Positions 53,501 to 64,000 of a DNA stretch of 64,000 nucleotides are shown piece by piece. Position numbers and translations under genes: made by a program. The notes beneath the pieces were generated by a model. That model saw only the letters and a program-made list of their open reading frames with translations. It searched no databases and was not told the DNA's origin. Source of the stretch: Allomyces arbusculus (lineage: Eukaryota > Blastocladiomycota > Blastocladiomycetes > Blastocladiales > Blastocladiaceae); assembly GCA_027604705.1 (NCBI GenBank), contig JADHYV010000016.1, positions 186,001 through 250,000 on the forward strand. Reading direction: 5' to 3'. Numbering within the stretch: the first letter of the stretch is position 1; every line of letters starts with the position of its first letter.

Positions 53501-55155
53501 GCCGGATTTTGAATAAGGTACGTCGTGCGCCTTGATCACTCAGCGATCAGTTGCCGCTTAAACTGAAATTTTTGATTGCCATTCACTCTAGTTTACGCGC
53601 GACCAATCGCTCGTCGACGAAATGCTCCCGTCGGTTTTCTTCAACTTCATCCAGTGCCTTTTCCAAACGATCGGCATCATCGTTGTCGTCCTCATGGTCC
53701 TGCCGTGGGTCGCTCTCTCGCTACCCGTGCTCGGTGCCATCTTCTTCTTCCTGCGTCGCTGGTACATTGCCGCGAGCCGCCGCATTAAGCGCATCGAGTC
53801 GACAACGCGGTCGCCCGTCTACTCGCACCTGTCCGAGTCGCTCGACGGTCTGCCCGTGATCCGTGCCCTCCGCGCGCAGAAGCTCTTTATCGAGACGTTC
53901 ATGTCGCACCAGAACACAAATACGCGGTCAGTTTTTGCCCAGGCAGCCTGCGCGAGGTGGCTCGGTCTGAGGCTTGATTTGCTCTCCGCTGCCTTCCTTT
54001 TTGTCGCCGCCATGGTCTCGCAAGCGATCGCCGATTCCGGCGCGTTGCCCGCCGCACTTGCGGGCCTCGCGCTCTCGCAATCGCTGCAAATGTCGGGTCT
54101 GTTCCAGTGGCTGACCCGGCAATCGGTCGAGTGCGAAATCATGTTTGTCGCGGTTGAGCGGCTCGTCGAGTACTGCAAGCTAGAAGGCGAATTGGATCAC
54201 CCGGCCAAGGGCGTGCCGCCGCCCGGCTGGCCCGCGTCGGGCGACTTGCAGATCAAGGACATGTCGCTGACTTACCCCTCGTCGACGATGCCGGTGCTCA
54301 AGGACTGGACGGTAGATCTGAAGAGTGGGGAGCGGATCGGCGTCGTGGGGCGCACGGGCGCGGGCAAGTCGTCGTTCTTCCAGGCGCTATTCCGGACCTA
54401 CGATTATGATGGCGCCATGGTGCTGGATGGGATCAATACGGCGACACTCGCCGTGGAGCAGTTGCGTCGGCACTTGTCGATTATTCCGCAGGAGGCACGT
54501 TACCACTTTTCTCCACCATGCGCACGTCGGATCAGAGCCAGATCACTTACTCATCAACCTTCTCCACCACTAGCCGTTCCTCTTCCGCGGCACGCTGCGG
54601 TTCAACCTCGACCCGTTCGGCGAGTACACCGACGCCGACCTGTGGCAAGCGCTGTCGCGCGTCGAGCTGAAGCACGTGATCGAGCACCTCGACGGCAAAC
54701 TCGACGCGGCCGTCGACGACGGCGGCACCAACTTCTCGACCGGCCAGCGCCAACTCATCTGCTTGGCGCGCGCTTTGCTCAAGCGCGCGAAAGTGCTCGT
54801 CGCCGACGAGGCGACGGCCAATATCGACTACAAGACCGACGCGCTGATCCAACACACGCTCAAGGCCGAGTTCCCGGATACGTTGGTGCTCACGATCGCG
54901 CACCGGCTGTCGACGTGTATCGATTACGACCGGATCATGGTGCTCGACCAGGGGCGGATCGTCGAGTGCGCGCACGCGTATGAGCTGTTGCACCGGCCCG
55001 AGGGCGTGTTGCGGAAGATGGTGGCCGACACGGGTGAGGACGCGGCACGCGGGCTCTGGGAACAGGCCAGGGTCAGCTGGGAGAGCAAGTTCCCGGGCCA
55101 GCTGCCGCCGTCGGCGGCGGTGGTGGAGGGCGGCGCGGCGGTTGTCGCGGCGTGA
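50542..55155 (+). CDS. ABC transporter, ABCC/MRP subfamily
   Basis: Six exons (50542-51105, 51189-51283, 51353-51862, 51936-53517, 53592-54494, 54574-55155) give 1411 residues; a second ATG at 50554 would give 1407. It is a full transporter without TMD0. WWSKLLFSWVGPLI opens TMD1. NBD1 has GPVGAGKSS (about residue 546), LSGGQRARVGLAR and LLLDDPLSAVD. TMD2 carries NPTGRILNKFTRD, made by a splice. NBD2 has GRTGAGKSS (about 1170), IIPQEPFLFRGTLRFNLDPF, STGQRQLICLARAL and VADEATANID. NBD1 Walker B ends DDP where most ATPases have DE, the usual ABCC asymmetry. Intron 5 begins GC instead of GT. Family members export conjugates and drugs or work in vacuoles; substrate is unknown. Confidence 0.9.
54495..54573 (+). 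other. GC-AG intron in the ABC transporter gene
   Basis: The exon ends CAGGAG and the intron starts GCACGT and ends CACTAG. Only this join gives the Q-loop sequence IIPQEPFLFRGT in frame. The nearby GT at 54499 would break frame, and reading through gives unrelated sequence. Confidence 0.75.
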
Positions 55156-55479
55156 GCGACAGCAGTGTTCGCTTGGTTTCGGTTTGTGGGTTCGCACGTT
55201 TCTTGCTCGTTTTTCGTTTAATTATTTGCTCTTCTCGTCTTTCATTCTCGCTCTTGATCTCTCGGTTCTTGCTTTGTTGGGCTCTTGTTTTCGTTTGTCT
55301 TCGGGTTACCGCCGCAGTGTTGAGCGATCCCCCAAAAGTCGGTCTTGCTTCTTCTCGTACCCCACCAGTTCATTCGCTTTCGTACATGGTAATTTAGATT
55401 TCTTTTGCTGTAGTTAAACGAATTGACACGACTAGATCAGATGCGGCACGAAGCAAAGTCTCTCCAAGCGCTGTCTTGT

Positions 55480-56679
55480 TCAGTACTGCGCGAGCACGAC
55501 GCGTGACGTACCGCCAACGCCGCCGCCCTGATTGGTCGCATCCTTTTTCTTTTCGGCGTCGCGTTGCATGGCGAGCAGTTCAAGCAGGTGCGTGACGATG
55601 CCCTGCACGGTCAGGGCCTGTTGAGCCGGACGCGCCGTCAGTTGCGGTTTGTGACCGAGGGAGAGAGCAAATCGGAGAGATAAGAACCTGGCTGACGAGA
55701 AACACGACATAGCGCCAGTGCCAGGCCTCGCTGATGATCTTGGTGCCCCAGTCGGTGTCGGTGCAAACGAGCTGTCGCGTCGTTCCGCAGAGGATCTCGC
55801 CGAGCTGCCAGGCGCTAGAATTGCAGGCGTTTGACTGAGTTGCTGGGGGCCGCTCATCCATTGCAGAAACAGGGCAGCGACGGATACGTACTTGCCGTAG
55901 ATCATGTAAAAAATGACGCCCGCCGACCCAAGGACCATGGTCACAGCAAGGTGGAACATGACCTGGTACCGATACGCGTTGGTGGCGGCGCTCTGCCGCC
56001 CCGAGGCCACGAGCGCGATCAGCGTCGTGCACAGCTGGAGGAACCAAATCACGCGACCGTTCCATTTCGTCACCTTCCAGGCTGCAATGCCGTCGCGCGC
56101 AATGAGCGAGTCTGGGACGGCAGGGACCGTCACGTAGGACTCGATGATGAGGGCAAGGAGGACAGTCTACTTCCACGACAACGAGTGTCAGTTCTGTAAC
56201 CACGCCGCCGCCGACAGACAGCACGCGGCCGTACGTACCATAAGGCCCACGCACAAGACGCGATTATTCCGTAAATGGTCGCTCGTGACCGCGTCCCAGG
56301 TGTTTGCCAGTGTGTCGAGCGCGGCACCAGCGCGGTTGAACGGTTTCGGCCACTTGTGCCAGGCGCGGCCGGTCCGTGGGCCCGTGCCGCCGCCGAGCGT
56401 GCGCGACGCGCCCGAGTGCATGAGGATTTGGCCCGCGCCGCTGCTGCTGCCGCCGCCCTTGTCAGTGCTGCCCGGGTGCAAGTGGTTCGAGCCCGACAGG
56501 CCAGCGGCAGCGGCGATCGCGGCGGCTTGCTTGGCTGCCGCAAGGTGCGCGTTGTGCGCGTGCGCCATGGACTTGCGCGGTTGTGCGAGCATGGAGGCAG
56601 ACGCAGAGGCAGTGGGGTGGAGCGCTGGGATGACAGTGGTCGGCGCGGCGGCGTGGTGCGGCGGAGGCCGGCGCTGCAC
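55480..56679 (-). CDS. unknown four-helix membrane protein
   Basis: Four exons (56679-56239, 56166-55892, 55814-55688, 55617-55480) encode 326 residues. The N-terminal 130 residues are Ala/Gly/His-rich and probably disordered. Helix-like segments follow: VLCVGLMTVLLALIIESYV across the first splice, VIWFLQLCTTLIALVAS, YQVMFHLAVTMVLGSAGVIF and, in the third exon, WRYVVFLVSQALTVQGIV. The lumenal or cytosolic loop between helices 3 and 4 has CGTTRQLVCTDTDWG with two cysteines. The C-terminus is a short polar tail. The four-helix pattern suggests an ER or Golgi adaptor, but no family is recognised. All phases agree in this exon model. An ATG within the first 30 codons could be used instead. Confidence 0.68.
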
Positions 56680-57211
56680 GTGGACGGGTCTTGGAGGCCC
56701 GAAGAGCGGAGCACACGAGTGCAGCTAGTCGGATCGGCGTTCTGCGGGTGGTTGGTGGGATGCGGTTGGCCGTAGATCGCGCGCTCGACGACATGCCGCC
56801 GTGGGCTCGACGCCAGGGCGCCGCGCGCTCGACGCTCCGGCCGTCGAAGCGAACGAGCGGACATGCGTTTGCCGCGAGACGACCGCGAGACGCGCCGCTG
56901 TGAGCCACGTGCTGCCACGTTGCGTGTTCGCTGCGCCATCTTCGTGTTCTTGGGCTTAGCCCGCCAGCTTAGCTCGCCCGCAAGTCCACCATCTCCGCGG
57001 CCGACCACGATCCGCACTGCGCAACCTGCTGCAGCTGGCCTCACGCGCCCGACTTGGATTTGCGCGACCTCCGCCTGGTTGCCGCCCGCGACCCCGCCCA
57101 CGCGCGCGCGGCAACCACCACCAGCGCTGTCCCTGCCGGACCGAGCTCAACGACGCGCCCCCGACTTCCCGCGACGACGACGCACCCCTGCGCGCCCAAC
57201 TTCTCTCCACG

Positions 57212-59409
57212 ATGCCGCCCTTCACGACCAACCCGGCCGCGCGCCGCCAGCAGCACTTGTTACGCGCGTCGCGGCTCGGCCTGTTTGCGCTCTTCTCGGT
57301 CGCGCTCACGTCGCTCGTGTGCCTGAGCGCCTGGCACCAGAACAAGCACTTCTACTCGGCCGGCATCTACCTGAGCCGATCAGGCGCAAGCCTATTAGCG
57401 CTCATCAATTTCGGCGCGCTCGCCACGCTCGGGCTCGGCAAAGTTGTTCAGCGGTTCATTTTCGGACCGTTGCGCCACGTTGAAGTGGAGCATCTATACG
57501 AGCGGTCGTGGGTCGCTGTCACGGAACTGTTGCTGGCCATGACCGTGTTCCGCGACGAGTTTGATGCGCGCTTCACCTTCTTCTTCCTGGTACTGCTGTT
57601 CCTCAAGGCGTTCCACTGGATCACGGCCGACCGCGTCGATTTCGTACGTTTGCGTGTGCGTTTCCTGGTGGTCGCATGCTCGGTATCTGACGCGCAATCT
57701 GTCCGTTACCGTTATCGTTGCAGATGGAGCACACGCCGACTGCCCCGTTCCTCTCGCACCTGCGGCTGCAATCCTTCATGGCGGCGTTACTTGCCGTCGA
57801 CCTCTACCTTGTCTTTGTCTGCATGGCCAGCTACTGGCAACACGGCCCGTCGATGATGATCCTGTTCGGATTCGAGTACACGATCCTCGCCTCGACCATG
57901 GTCGTGACCGCGCTCAAGTACATCCTGCATGCGGTCGACGCACGGTGGTACGACCACCAGTGGGAGGCCAAGTCCGTTTGGGTCTTTTACCTCGACTTGG
58001 TCCACGACTTCTTCAAGCTCGTCAATTACCTGACGTTCCTCGGCGTCGTTCTCACGACCTACGGCCTGCCGCTGCACATCTTGCGCGACTTGTACCTGAC
58101 GCTGCGCTCGTTCCTTCTGAAAGTACGCGATTTGGTCCGGTACCGCCGCGCGACACGCAACATGGACGCGCGGTATCCCTCGGCGACCGCCGAGGACTTG
58201 GCGAGATTGTCGGACCGGACGTGCATTATTTGTCGCGAGGACATGTACGCGCCCGGCGAGTCGAGGCCCGACGAACCCGACGAGCTACCGCTGGTGCCGC
58301 CTGTGGCAGCGGCCGCCGTAAGTGGGGTGGGTGCGGGCACGCCGCCGGCACCGTTCACGGCCACGGCTACGCACGGGACACGCAGGTCGCAGGTGCCCAA
58401 GAAATTACCGTGTGGCCACGTGTTTCACTTCGGGTGCCTCCGGTCGTGGCTCGAACGGCAGCAGAGCTGTCCGACGTGCCGCAGATCGGTGCTCGAGACC
58501 GACAATCCCGCGGGGACAACGCCGGTGCCGGCGGGTGGTGCGGGAGGAGTGCCGCCGCCTGTCGCGCCGGTAAGGGAGGCGCAGGCAGCTCCACCTGCTC
58601 CTGTACCAGTGGCGGCAGCTGTAGCACGAGCAGGTCCTGCGCCTGCACTGGCAGCCCCGGCGGCAGCACCAGCGCCCGCACCAGCAGCAGCACCAACGGC
58701 TGCAGGCGTACCTGCTCCACCGCACGCCGCCGCGGACCCACCGGGGTACCTGACCGACGACGACCGTCCACTCCTGCCTCGCCCAACACCTGCGCAGCCT
58801 GGCCCCTCCTCCTCGTCCTCATCTATCTCATCCACGCGCCGGTCCAGTCTCCCGCACCGCTCCCGGCAAGCCATCATCAACGACCTCGCCGACCTCCTCC
58901 CGGAAGTCTCTGCGGTTCAGGCCCCGCCGGAACTCGAAACCATCATTACCGCTGTTCTGGCGCAGATCCCACCGCCACCGCCGCCGCCACAGGCGCAGCA
59001 GCCAGTTCTGGCGATCACCGCGCCGAGCGAGTTGTCGGACGAGCATTTAGAGGCACTCGCTGCGCAGGCACGCGATCGCGCGACGCTCGAGCGGCAGGTC
59101 GAGGCGCTCGCGTTTGCCCAGGGGCGAATTGTGGATGCGGTGAATGCATTGAATCGAGTGTTGGCGGTGTTGCCCCCCGCCGCGCCGAGTGAGGTGCGTG
59201 TGGGGGAGGCGGAGGGGAAGGTGGAGTCGCCAGCGGTAGCGGTGGTGGTGGAGAAGGAGCAGGAAGAAGTGGTGGTGATAGCGGCCGGATCGAATTCGGC
59301 GGGAGCAGAGGGTGGATCGAGTTCGAGTTCGACGCCGGCTGTGACCGGATCGAGTTCGGCGGAGGCCGTGGTGGCCGCGACGCGCGAGGGCGGTGCCGAG
59401 GTGTTGTAG
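57212..59409 (+). CDS. HRD1: ER ubiquitin ligase Hrd1 (synoviolin)
   Basis: Two exons (57212-57643 and 57724-59409; 80-nt intron with GTACGT) encode 705 residues. The membrane domain matches Hrd1: NKHFYSAGIYLSRSGASLLAL, RDEFDARFTFFFLVLLFLKAFHW-type segments, the conserved ITADRVDFMEHTP across the splice, and LTTYGLPLHILRDLY. The RING-H2 reads CIICREDM, then KLPCGHVFHFGCLRSWLERQ and CPTCR. It is the membrane ligase and retrotranslocation channel of ER-associated degradation. The loop between the second and third RING cysteines is 59 residues and Ala/Gly/Pro-rich, longer than usual. The tail is Pro/Ala-rich and ends with Val/Glu/Ser-rich sequence. It is convergent with PHB2. Confidence 0.92.
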
Positions 59410-59609
59410 TTTACCTTTGGACGACAGACGTATATCCCCCATTCCTCGCGTCGCGTTTCGGGTTTTGCTTCACGGTGCAGAAGCGAGAGAAAGAGCGTGT
59501 AAAAGACAGATTTCCTATCAAAAAAGATACACAACCGAGCTTGCTCACCCTCTCCGCGATGGGCATTTCCTCCAAGCTCGCCCTCCGCTCATCCGCACCC
59601 CGGCGCGCT

Positions 59610-60682
59610 TTACTTCTTCTTGCCCGTCGCCGCCTCCTCGGCCGGCAAGTTGCTGAGGTTGAGCAGCAGCGTGTTCGCGTCGAGCATGACGCGGTTCGAC
59701 GACGCCGCCACCACTCCGGCAATCTCCTGCGCCATTTCAATCTGGCGCAGCGCCAGGAACCCGGGCTTCCCCTTGATCGCCTCGCCAATCATCTGCGCCG
59801 ACTTGGCTTCACCTTCGGCCTTGATAATGATCGACTGCTTTTCCTGGTGCGCGCGTTCCACGACAAACGCCGCGCGCTGCGCCTCCTGCTGCGCAATCTG
59901 CTTGGCCTCGACCGCCGACGTGAATTCCGGCGAGAAGGCCACGTGCGTGATCGAGACGTCGTCGAGCACAATGTTGAACTTGAGCGCGCGCTTGAGCAGG
60001 TTGTCACGGATCAGGCGCGAGACCTTTTCGCGCTGCGTGATCAGTTGCGACGCGTTGAATTGCGCGACGACGGACTTGAGCACTTCGTTCACAATCGACG
60101 GGAGCACGCGCTCGTCAAAGTCGGTGCCGAGTTCGCGGTACATGGTTTGCAGCTTGTCGGCCTGCGGGCGCGACAGGACGCGGATCGTGATGTTGACCAT
60201 TTGCAAGTCTATTGCAGTCGGGACGTGAGTGCGATGCGGAAGGAGGAAATCGGGTGGAGAACGGCCCGTACCCTTGGTGCCCGTCAGCGAGGCTACATTG
60301 CGCGGCTTGGCGCGCACGTCGTAGATGATGGCGCGCTCGACCCACGGGATCAAGATGTGTGTGCCTTCGGCGTAGACCGTGTCCATGACACCAAAGAGAC
60401 GCGAGTACTTGAGTGCACGGTGACCACCGTCGACTACATCGTCCAGGCACGTCAATCCAGCACTCATGACACTTTCGAACGAGGGGGGGGGGGGGGGTCG
60501 CACGCACCGTTGAACAGTGACGCGTTGATGGCCATGGCGGCACCACCGAGGGCCAGAACGGCCGCCGTGCCCATGATCGCCGACTTGGGCGACGGGCCCG
60601 CACCGCCCGCATTCGAACCGGCCGACTTGGCCTGCTTGAGGGCGCCGCGCATCGCGGTTTCGAAGGCTTTGCGGCCCGACAT
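59610..60682 (-). CDS. PHB2: prohibitin 2
   Basis: Three exons (60682-60508, 60433-60272, 60208-59610) encode 311 residues. The N-terminus has a membrane anchor ([20 protein letters not shown]). The prohibitin/SPFH domain runs from [16 protein letters not shown] through [21 protein letters not shown] and [14 protein letters not shown] to [20 protein letters not shown], followed by the coiled-coil region ([15 protein letters not shown]) and a tail ending GKKK. Anchor length and the [12 protein letters not shown] sequence fit PHB2 better than PHB1. It forms ring complexes with PHB1 in the mitochondrial inner membrane that regulate the m-AAA protease and cristae. Intron 1 contains a 15-base C run. 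It is divergent from DBP4. Confidence 0.93.
60483..60497. repeat. homopolymer G15 (C15 in a PHB2 intron)
   Basis: Fifteen consecutive G on the plus strand, in PHB2 intron 1 near its 5' end on the minus strand. It is the same length as the run at 45465-45479. Confidence 0.85.
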
Positions 60683-61198
60683 GATTGTGGGTGAAGAAGG
60701 CTAGTGGTTTCGTCGCGATGACGCGTGCGTCAGTGCCGTGGGTCGTGCAGTGCTGGATGTTGATAAACTGCTTCGAATGGCCGGCCGCGCGAATCTTGGA
60801 TGGTTGAGGCAGTGGCCAGCGATCGAGTGCGCGCGGCGGTCCATGGGCGGGGTGACATGTACATTGCAGCGGGTTGGAAGCGGTGCGGGATTGCTCGTCG
60901 TCGTGAGCAGAGGAAGTCGTGACTGTGATCGACACCAGAATGTGGAGATGGCAGCGTCGGTCGGTCGCGAGTCGCGATCAACTTGACCAGGCGAAGCGTC
61001 ACGTGCGTGTTATTCAGACACCTCCTAGCAACCGCTTGGTTGACCTGGCAACCATGCTGCCTGCCGCCGCGTGACCACGTCGACGCGCCTGGAAGCTGCA
61101 ACCACTTCTTCATCGACACCACCACCATCGCACACCCCACCATTCATCGCGCCCCCGCTCATCCGCGACACACAACGCAATCAAACCGAACCGAAATC
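60683..61198. promoter_or_regulatory. shared PHB2/DBP4 promoter region
   Basis: 516 bp between divergent start codons. No TATA box or known operator was recognised. Shared control is inference. Confidence 0.4.
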
Positions 61199-64000
61199 AT
61201 GCCGCCAGAACCACCAAAGGGATCGACCAAGAAGCCGCCGGCCGGCAAGCAACGCGCCGGCCGCAATAAACCCAAACCGACGCCCGTTAATGCGCGCAAG
61301 AAGCGGCGCGATGCCGAGGCCGCGGAACTGCTCGACCTCGCTGAGCGCACCAAGGATCCTGTATGTGTCACGCGTCTCGATTCTCGCGCGTCTCGAGCAT
61401 GGACCCGCACGCGCGGGCATTACATCGCCGCTCATCACGTCGCGATGTATCCAACATGACGGGGGAAACAGGAACTGACCCTGCTCCAAATCGGTGCCGT
61501 CACTTAGGCGCTGCTCAAGGGCGACCATATTGTCGAGTTCACGGACCTGCCGATTTCGCGCAAGACGCTCGACGGGCTTGCGGCCGCCAACTTTGTGCAA
61601 ATGACCGAGATTCAGCGCGAGTCGCTGCCCAAGGCGCTCTGTGGGCGCGACGTGTTGGGTGCCGCCAAGACGGGGTCGGGCAAGACGCTCGCGTTCATCA
61701 TTCCGGTCCGTCTGCCCTCCCACTCTCTCCCCTCATTTCCGCGGGCACCGATGACTCACGCACGTCCCTCGCGTAGATCCTCGAGCGCCTCTACCAAATG
61801 AAGTGGTCGGCCGACGACGGTCTTGGCGCGCTGGTCCTGTCACCGACGCGCGAGCTGGCCCTGCAAATTTTCCAGGTGTTGCGCAAGGTCGGCGCGCAAC
61901 ACGCGTTCTCGGCCGGTCTGATCATTGGCGGGAAGGACGTGAAAACCGAAAAGGACCGGCTCAACCGCATGAACATTCTGATTGCGACGCCCGGCCGGTT
62001 GCTGCAGCACATGGACGAGACGCCCGGGTTCGATGCCGACCACTTGCAGTTGCTCGGTACGTTTGCTGTTGTTTGGAAAGTCAAAATGGGGTGGAGAAGG
62101 TTGCTGACATGACGGATATGTAGTGCTCGACGAAGCCGACCGCATTCTCGACATGGGGTTCGAGAAGTCCGTTAACGCCATTATTGACTTTCTGCCGAAG
62201 CACCGGCAAACGCTGCTCTTCTCGGCGACGCAGACCAAGTCGGTGCGCGACCTCGCTCGCCTGTCCCTCTCGCAGGCCGAGTACGTGGCCGTGCACGACT
62301 CGGCGACCTCGTCGACGCCGACACAGCTCACGCAAGCCTACGTTGTGACCCCGTTACCCGACAAGCTCGACCTGCTGTGGTCGTTTATCCGCGCGCACCT
62401 CGGCCAAAAGTCGCTCGTCTTTCTCTCGTCCTGCAAGCAAGTGCGTTTTGTCTACGAGGCCTTCCGCAAGATGCAGCCCGGTATTCCGCTGATGCACATG
62501 CACGGCAAGCAAAAGCAAGCTGCGCGACTCGCCGTCTACGAGGCGTTTTCCAAGACCACTGCATGTGTCCTGTTCGCGACCGACATTGCCGCGCGCGGGC
62601 TCGATTTCCCGGCGGTCCACTGGGTCGTGCAGGTCGATGCGCCCGAGGACGCACCGACATACATTCACCGCGTCGGCCGGACCGCGCGGTACCAGGACGG
62701 CGGGAACGCGCTCATGTTTCTGCTGCCGTCCGAGGAGCAAGGAATGCTGGCAGTCTTGAAGGATAAGGTCCCGACGCTGCGCCGGATCAAGATTAACCCG
62801 TCCAAGACGGTGCACGTGAGCACGCAGCTCGAGGCTCTGTGCTCGCAGTTCACGGACTTGAAATACCTCGCGCAAAAGGCGTTTGCGACATACGTCAAGA
62901 GTATTTACTTGCAGTCGAACAAGAGCGTGTTTGATGTGCATGCGTTGCCACTGCAAGAGTACGCAGCCGCGCTCGGGTTGCCGGGGATGCCCAAGGTCAA
63001 GTTCTTGAAGAAGAAGAAGGGGGCAGCGGCCGCGAGCGCAGCAGCGAGTGCCGATGAGGACGACGGCAAGGAAGCGACGGCGGCGGGAGGGCGCAAGACG
63101 CGTGTCGACCGCATGCTCAAGCGCAAGAACATGGACATTTTGTCGGAGCACTACAACAAGATGATTGACCGGTCCGAGGACGAGGCGGTGGAGGGCGGCG
63201 ACGACGGCAAGAAGGGCGGCAAGCCGAAAAAGGAGCCCAAGCCCAAGGCGCACGCCAAGGACGTGAGCGACGACGATTCCGACTCCGACTCGGACGTGCG
63301 CGCGGCGCGTGACGACTCGGACGACGAGGTGCGCAAGCCCGGTCTTGCGGGATCGCGGCACCTCGCCGCTGATTCCGACGACTCAGACGCCGACGATGAC
63401 CACACCGACCGCGCACAACCTGCCGCAGCGGCGCTCACCGGCTTCGGCGCCGATGCCGACTCGGACTCGGACGATGGGCTGCTGACGATCAAGCGGCGCA
63501 ACCACGAGCTCGAGCAGGAGATTGATGCGCTCAAGCTGGTTCCTCAGTCGGCACCGAGTCACCGGCGCGTCCTGCGCGAGCGCGAAAAGGCGCGCAAAAA
63601 ACTGCCCGCGCGCGACCGGCTCGTGTTTGACGACGAAGGCAACTCCGTGCGCGTCTACTCGCTCGAGGACGAGCAGCAGTTCCGCGCGTCGGTCGATGTG
63701 GACCAGGCCAAGTCCGAGTACTTGGCGGAGCAGCGCGCGGAAATGGCCGAGGTGGACGTCGAAGACAAGCAGCGGCAGCGCGAACGGTTGCGCGAGAAGA
63801 AGCGCGAGAAGAAGCGCAAGCAGCGCGCGCGTGAGGGAATGGATGCGGATGACGAGGCGGGTGACGACGAGGTCGTCGTGACGCTTGGCGGTGGTGGGGG
63901 GTACGCGTACAGCGATGCCGACAACGACGACGACTACGAGGACCGTGCCGCGCCAAGCGCCAAGCGCCGGCGAACCGAACCCGCATCGGCCATGGACGTG
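61199..64000 (+). CDS. DBP4: DEAD-box RNA helicase Dbp4/DDX10 (3' end outside window)
   Basis: Exons 61199-61360, 61508-61705, 61777-62056 and 62124 to beyond the edge; at least 839 codons are present. The start is Lys-rich (nucleolar). Helicase motifs: Q-motif [10 protein letters not shown], motif [10 protein letters not shown], Ia [21 protein letters not shown] formed across a splice, [18 protein letters not shown] and [10 protein letters not shown]. The DUF4217-like extension ([18 protein letters not shown]) and long Asp/Glu/Lys-rich tail are typical of Dbp4, needed for release of U14 snoRNA and 18S rRNA maturation in the small-subunit processome. Acidic blocks with Asp-Ser repeats suggest CK2-type phosphorylation. 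The gene is open at 64000, so the stop is not seen. Confidence 0.9.

Noticed and set aside
1-64000. CRISPR arrays, operons, bacterial promoters, LTR elements or transposon ends
   Set aside because: None seen. Repeats found are simple triplets, homopolymers, one 17-bp minisatellite and the segmental duplication; genes have spliceosomal introns.

Overview
This is nuclear DNA of a fungus. It is GC-rich and gene-dense, and most genes carry short introns (about 45-85 nt, very often with the donor GTACGT) that can be placed because the spliced products match conserved families. The gene set is eukaryotic and fungal: ATG9, IRC3-, KEL3- and BOL1-like genes, HRD1, PHB2, DBP4, TOM40, carnitine acetyltransferase and an ABCC transporter. 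High GC, a carotenoid cleavage oxygenase and a DUF1399/GRDP-like protein would suit an early-diverging zoosporic fungus such as Blastocladiomycota. That placement is inference; no rRNA or marker comparison was possible.

Layout. 0.6-8.6 kb: a membrane-anchored subtilisin, an IRC3-type helicase, a probable HExxH metalloprotein and a secreted low-complexity protein. 9.9-15 kb: ATG9 and a KxDL (KXD1-like) gene, head to head. 15.4-25.7 kb: a small unknown gene, a PA-TM-RING ubiquitin ligase, a protein with a possible PP1-docking motif, a GT31-like glycosyltransferase and an F-box/LRR protein. 25.9-28.8 kb: a carotenoid oxygenase with all four iron-binding histidines. 30-39.8 kb: a segment duplicated in tandem, with endpoints inside two genes (GRDP-like and mitochondrial methionyl-tRNA formyltransferase). 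Each gene is left with one whole and one truncated copy, and a frameshifted AMP-ligase gene sits at the junction. 40-50 kb: TOM40, a KEL3/KLHDC4-like Kelch protein, an unknown polytopic membrane protein, carnitine acetyltransferase and a mitochondrial BolA. 50.5-64 kb: an ABCC transporter with a GC-AG intron, an unknown membrane protein, HRD1, PHB2 and the 5' part of DBP4.

The genes do not form one pathway. Mitochondrial functions recur (IRC3-like, FMT, TOM40, BOL1, PHB2, possibly CAT), as do ubiquitin/ER quality control (HRD1, PA-TM-RING, F-box) and autophagy/lysosome functions (ATG9, KXD1). Many pairs are divergent with 300-900 bp between starts or convergent with 90-400 bp between ends. 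All exon models were read by eye from splice signals and conserved motifs, without transcripts.
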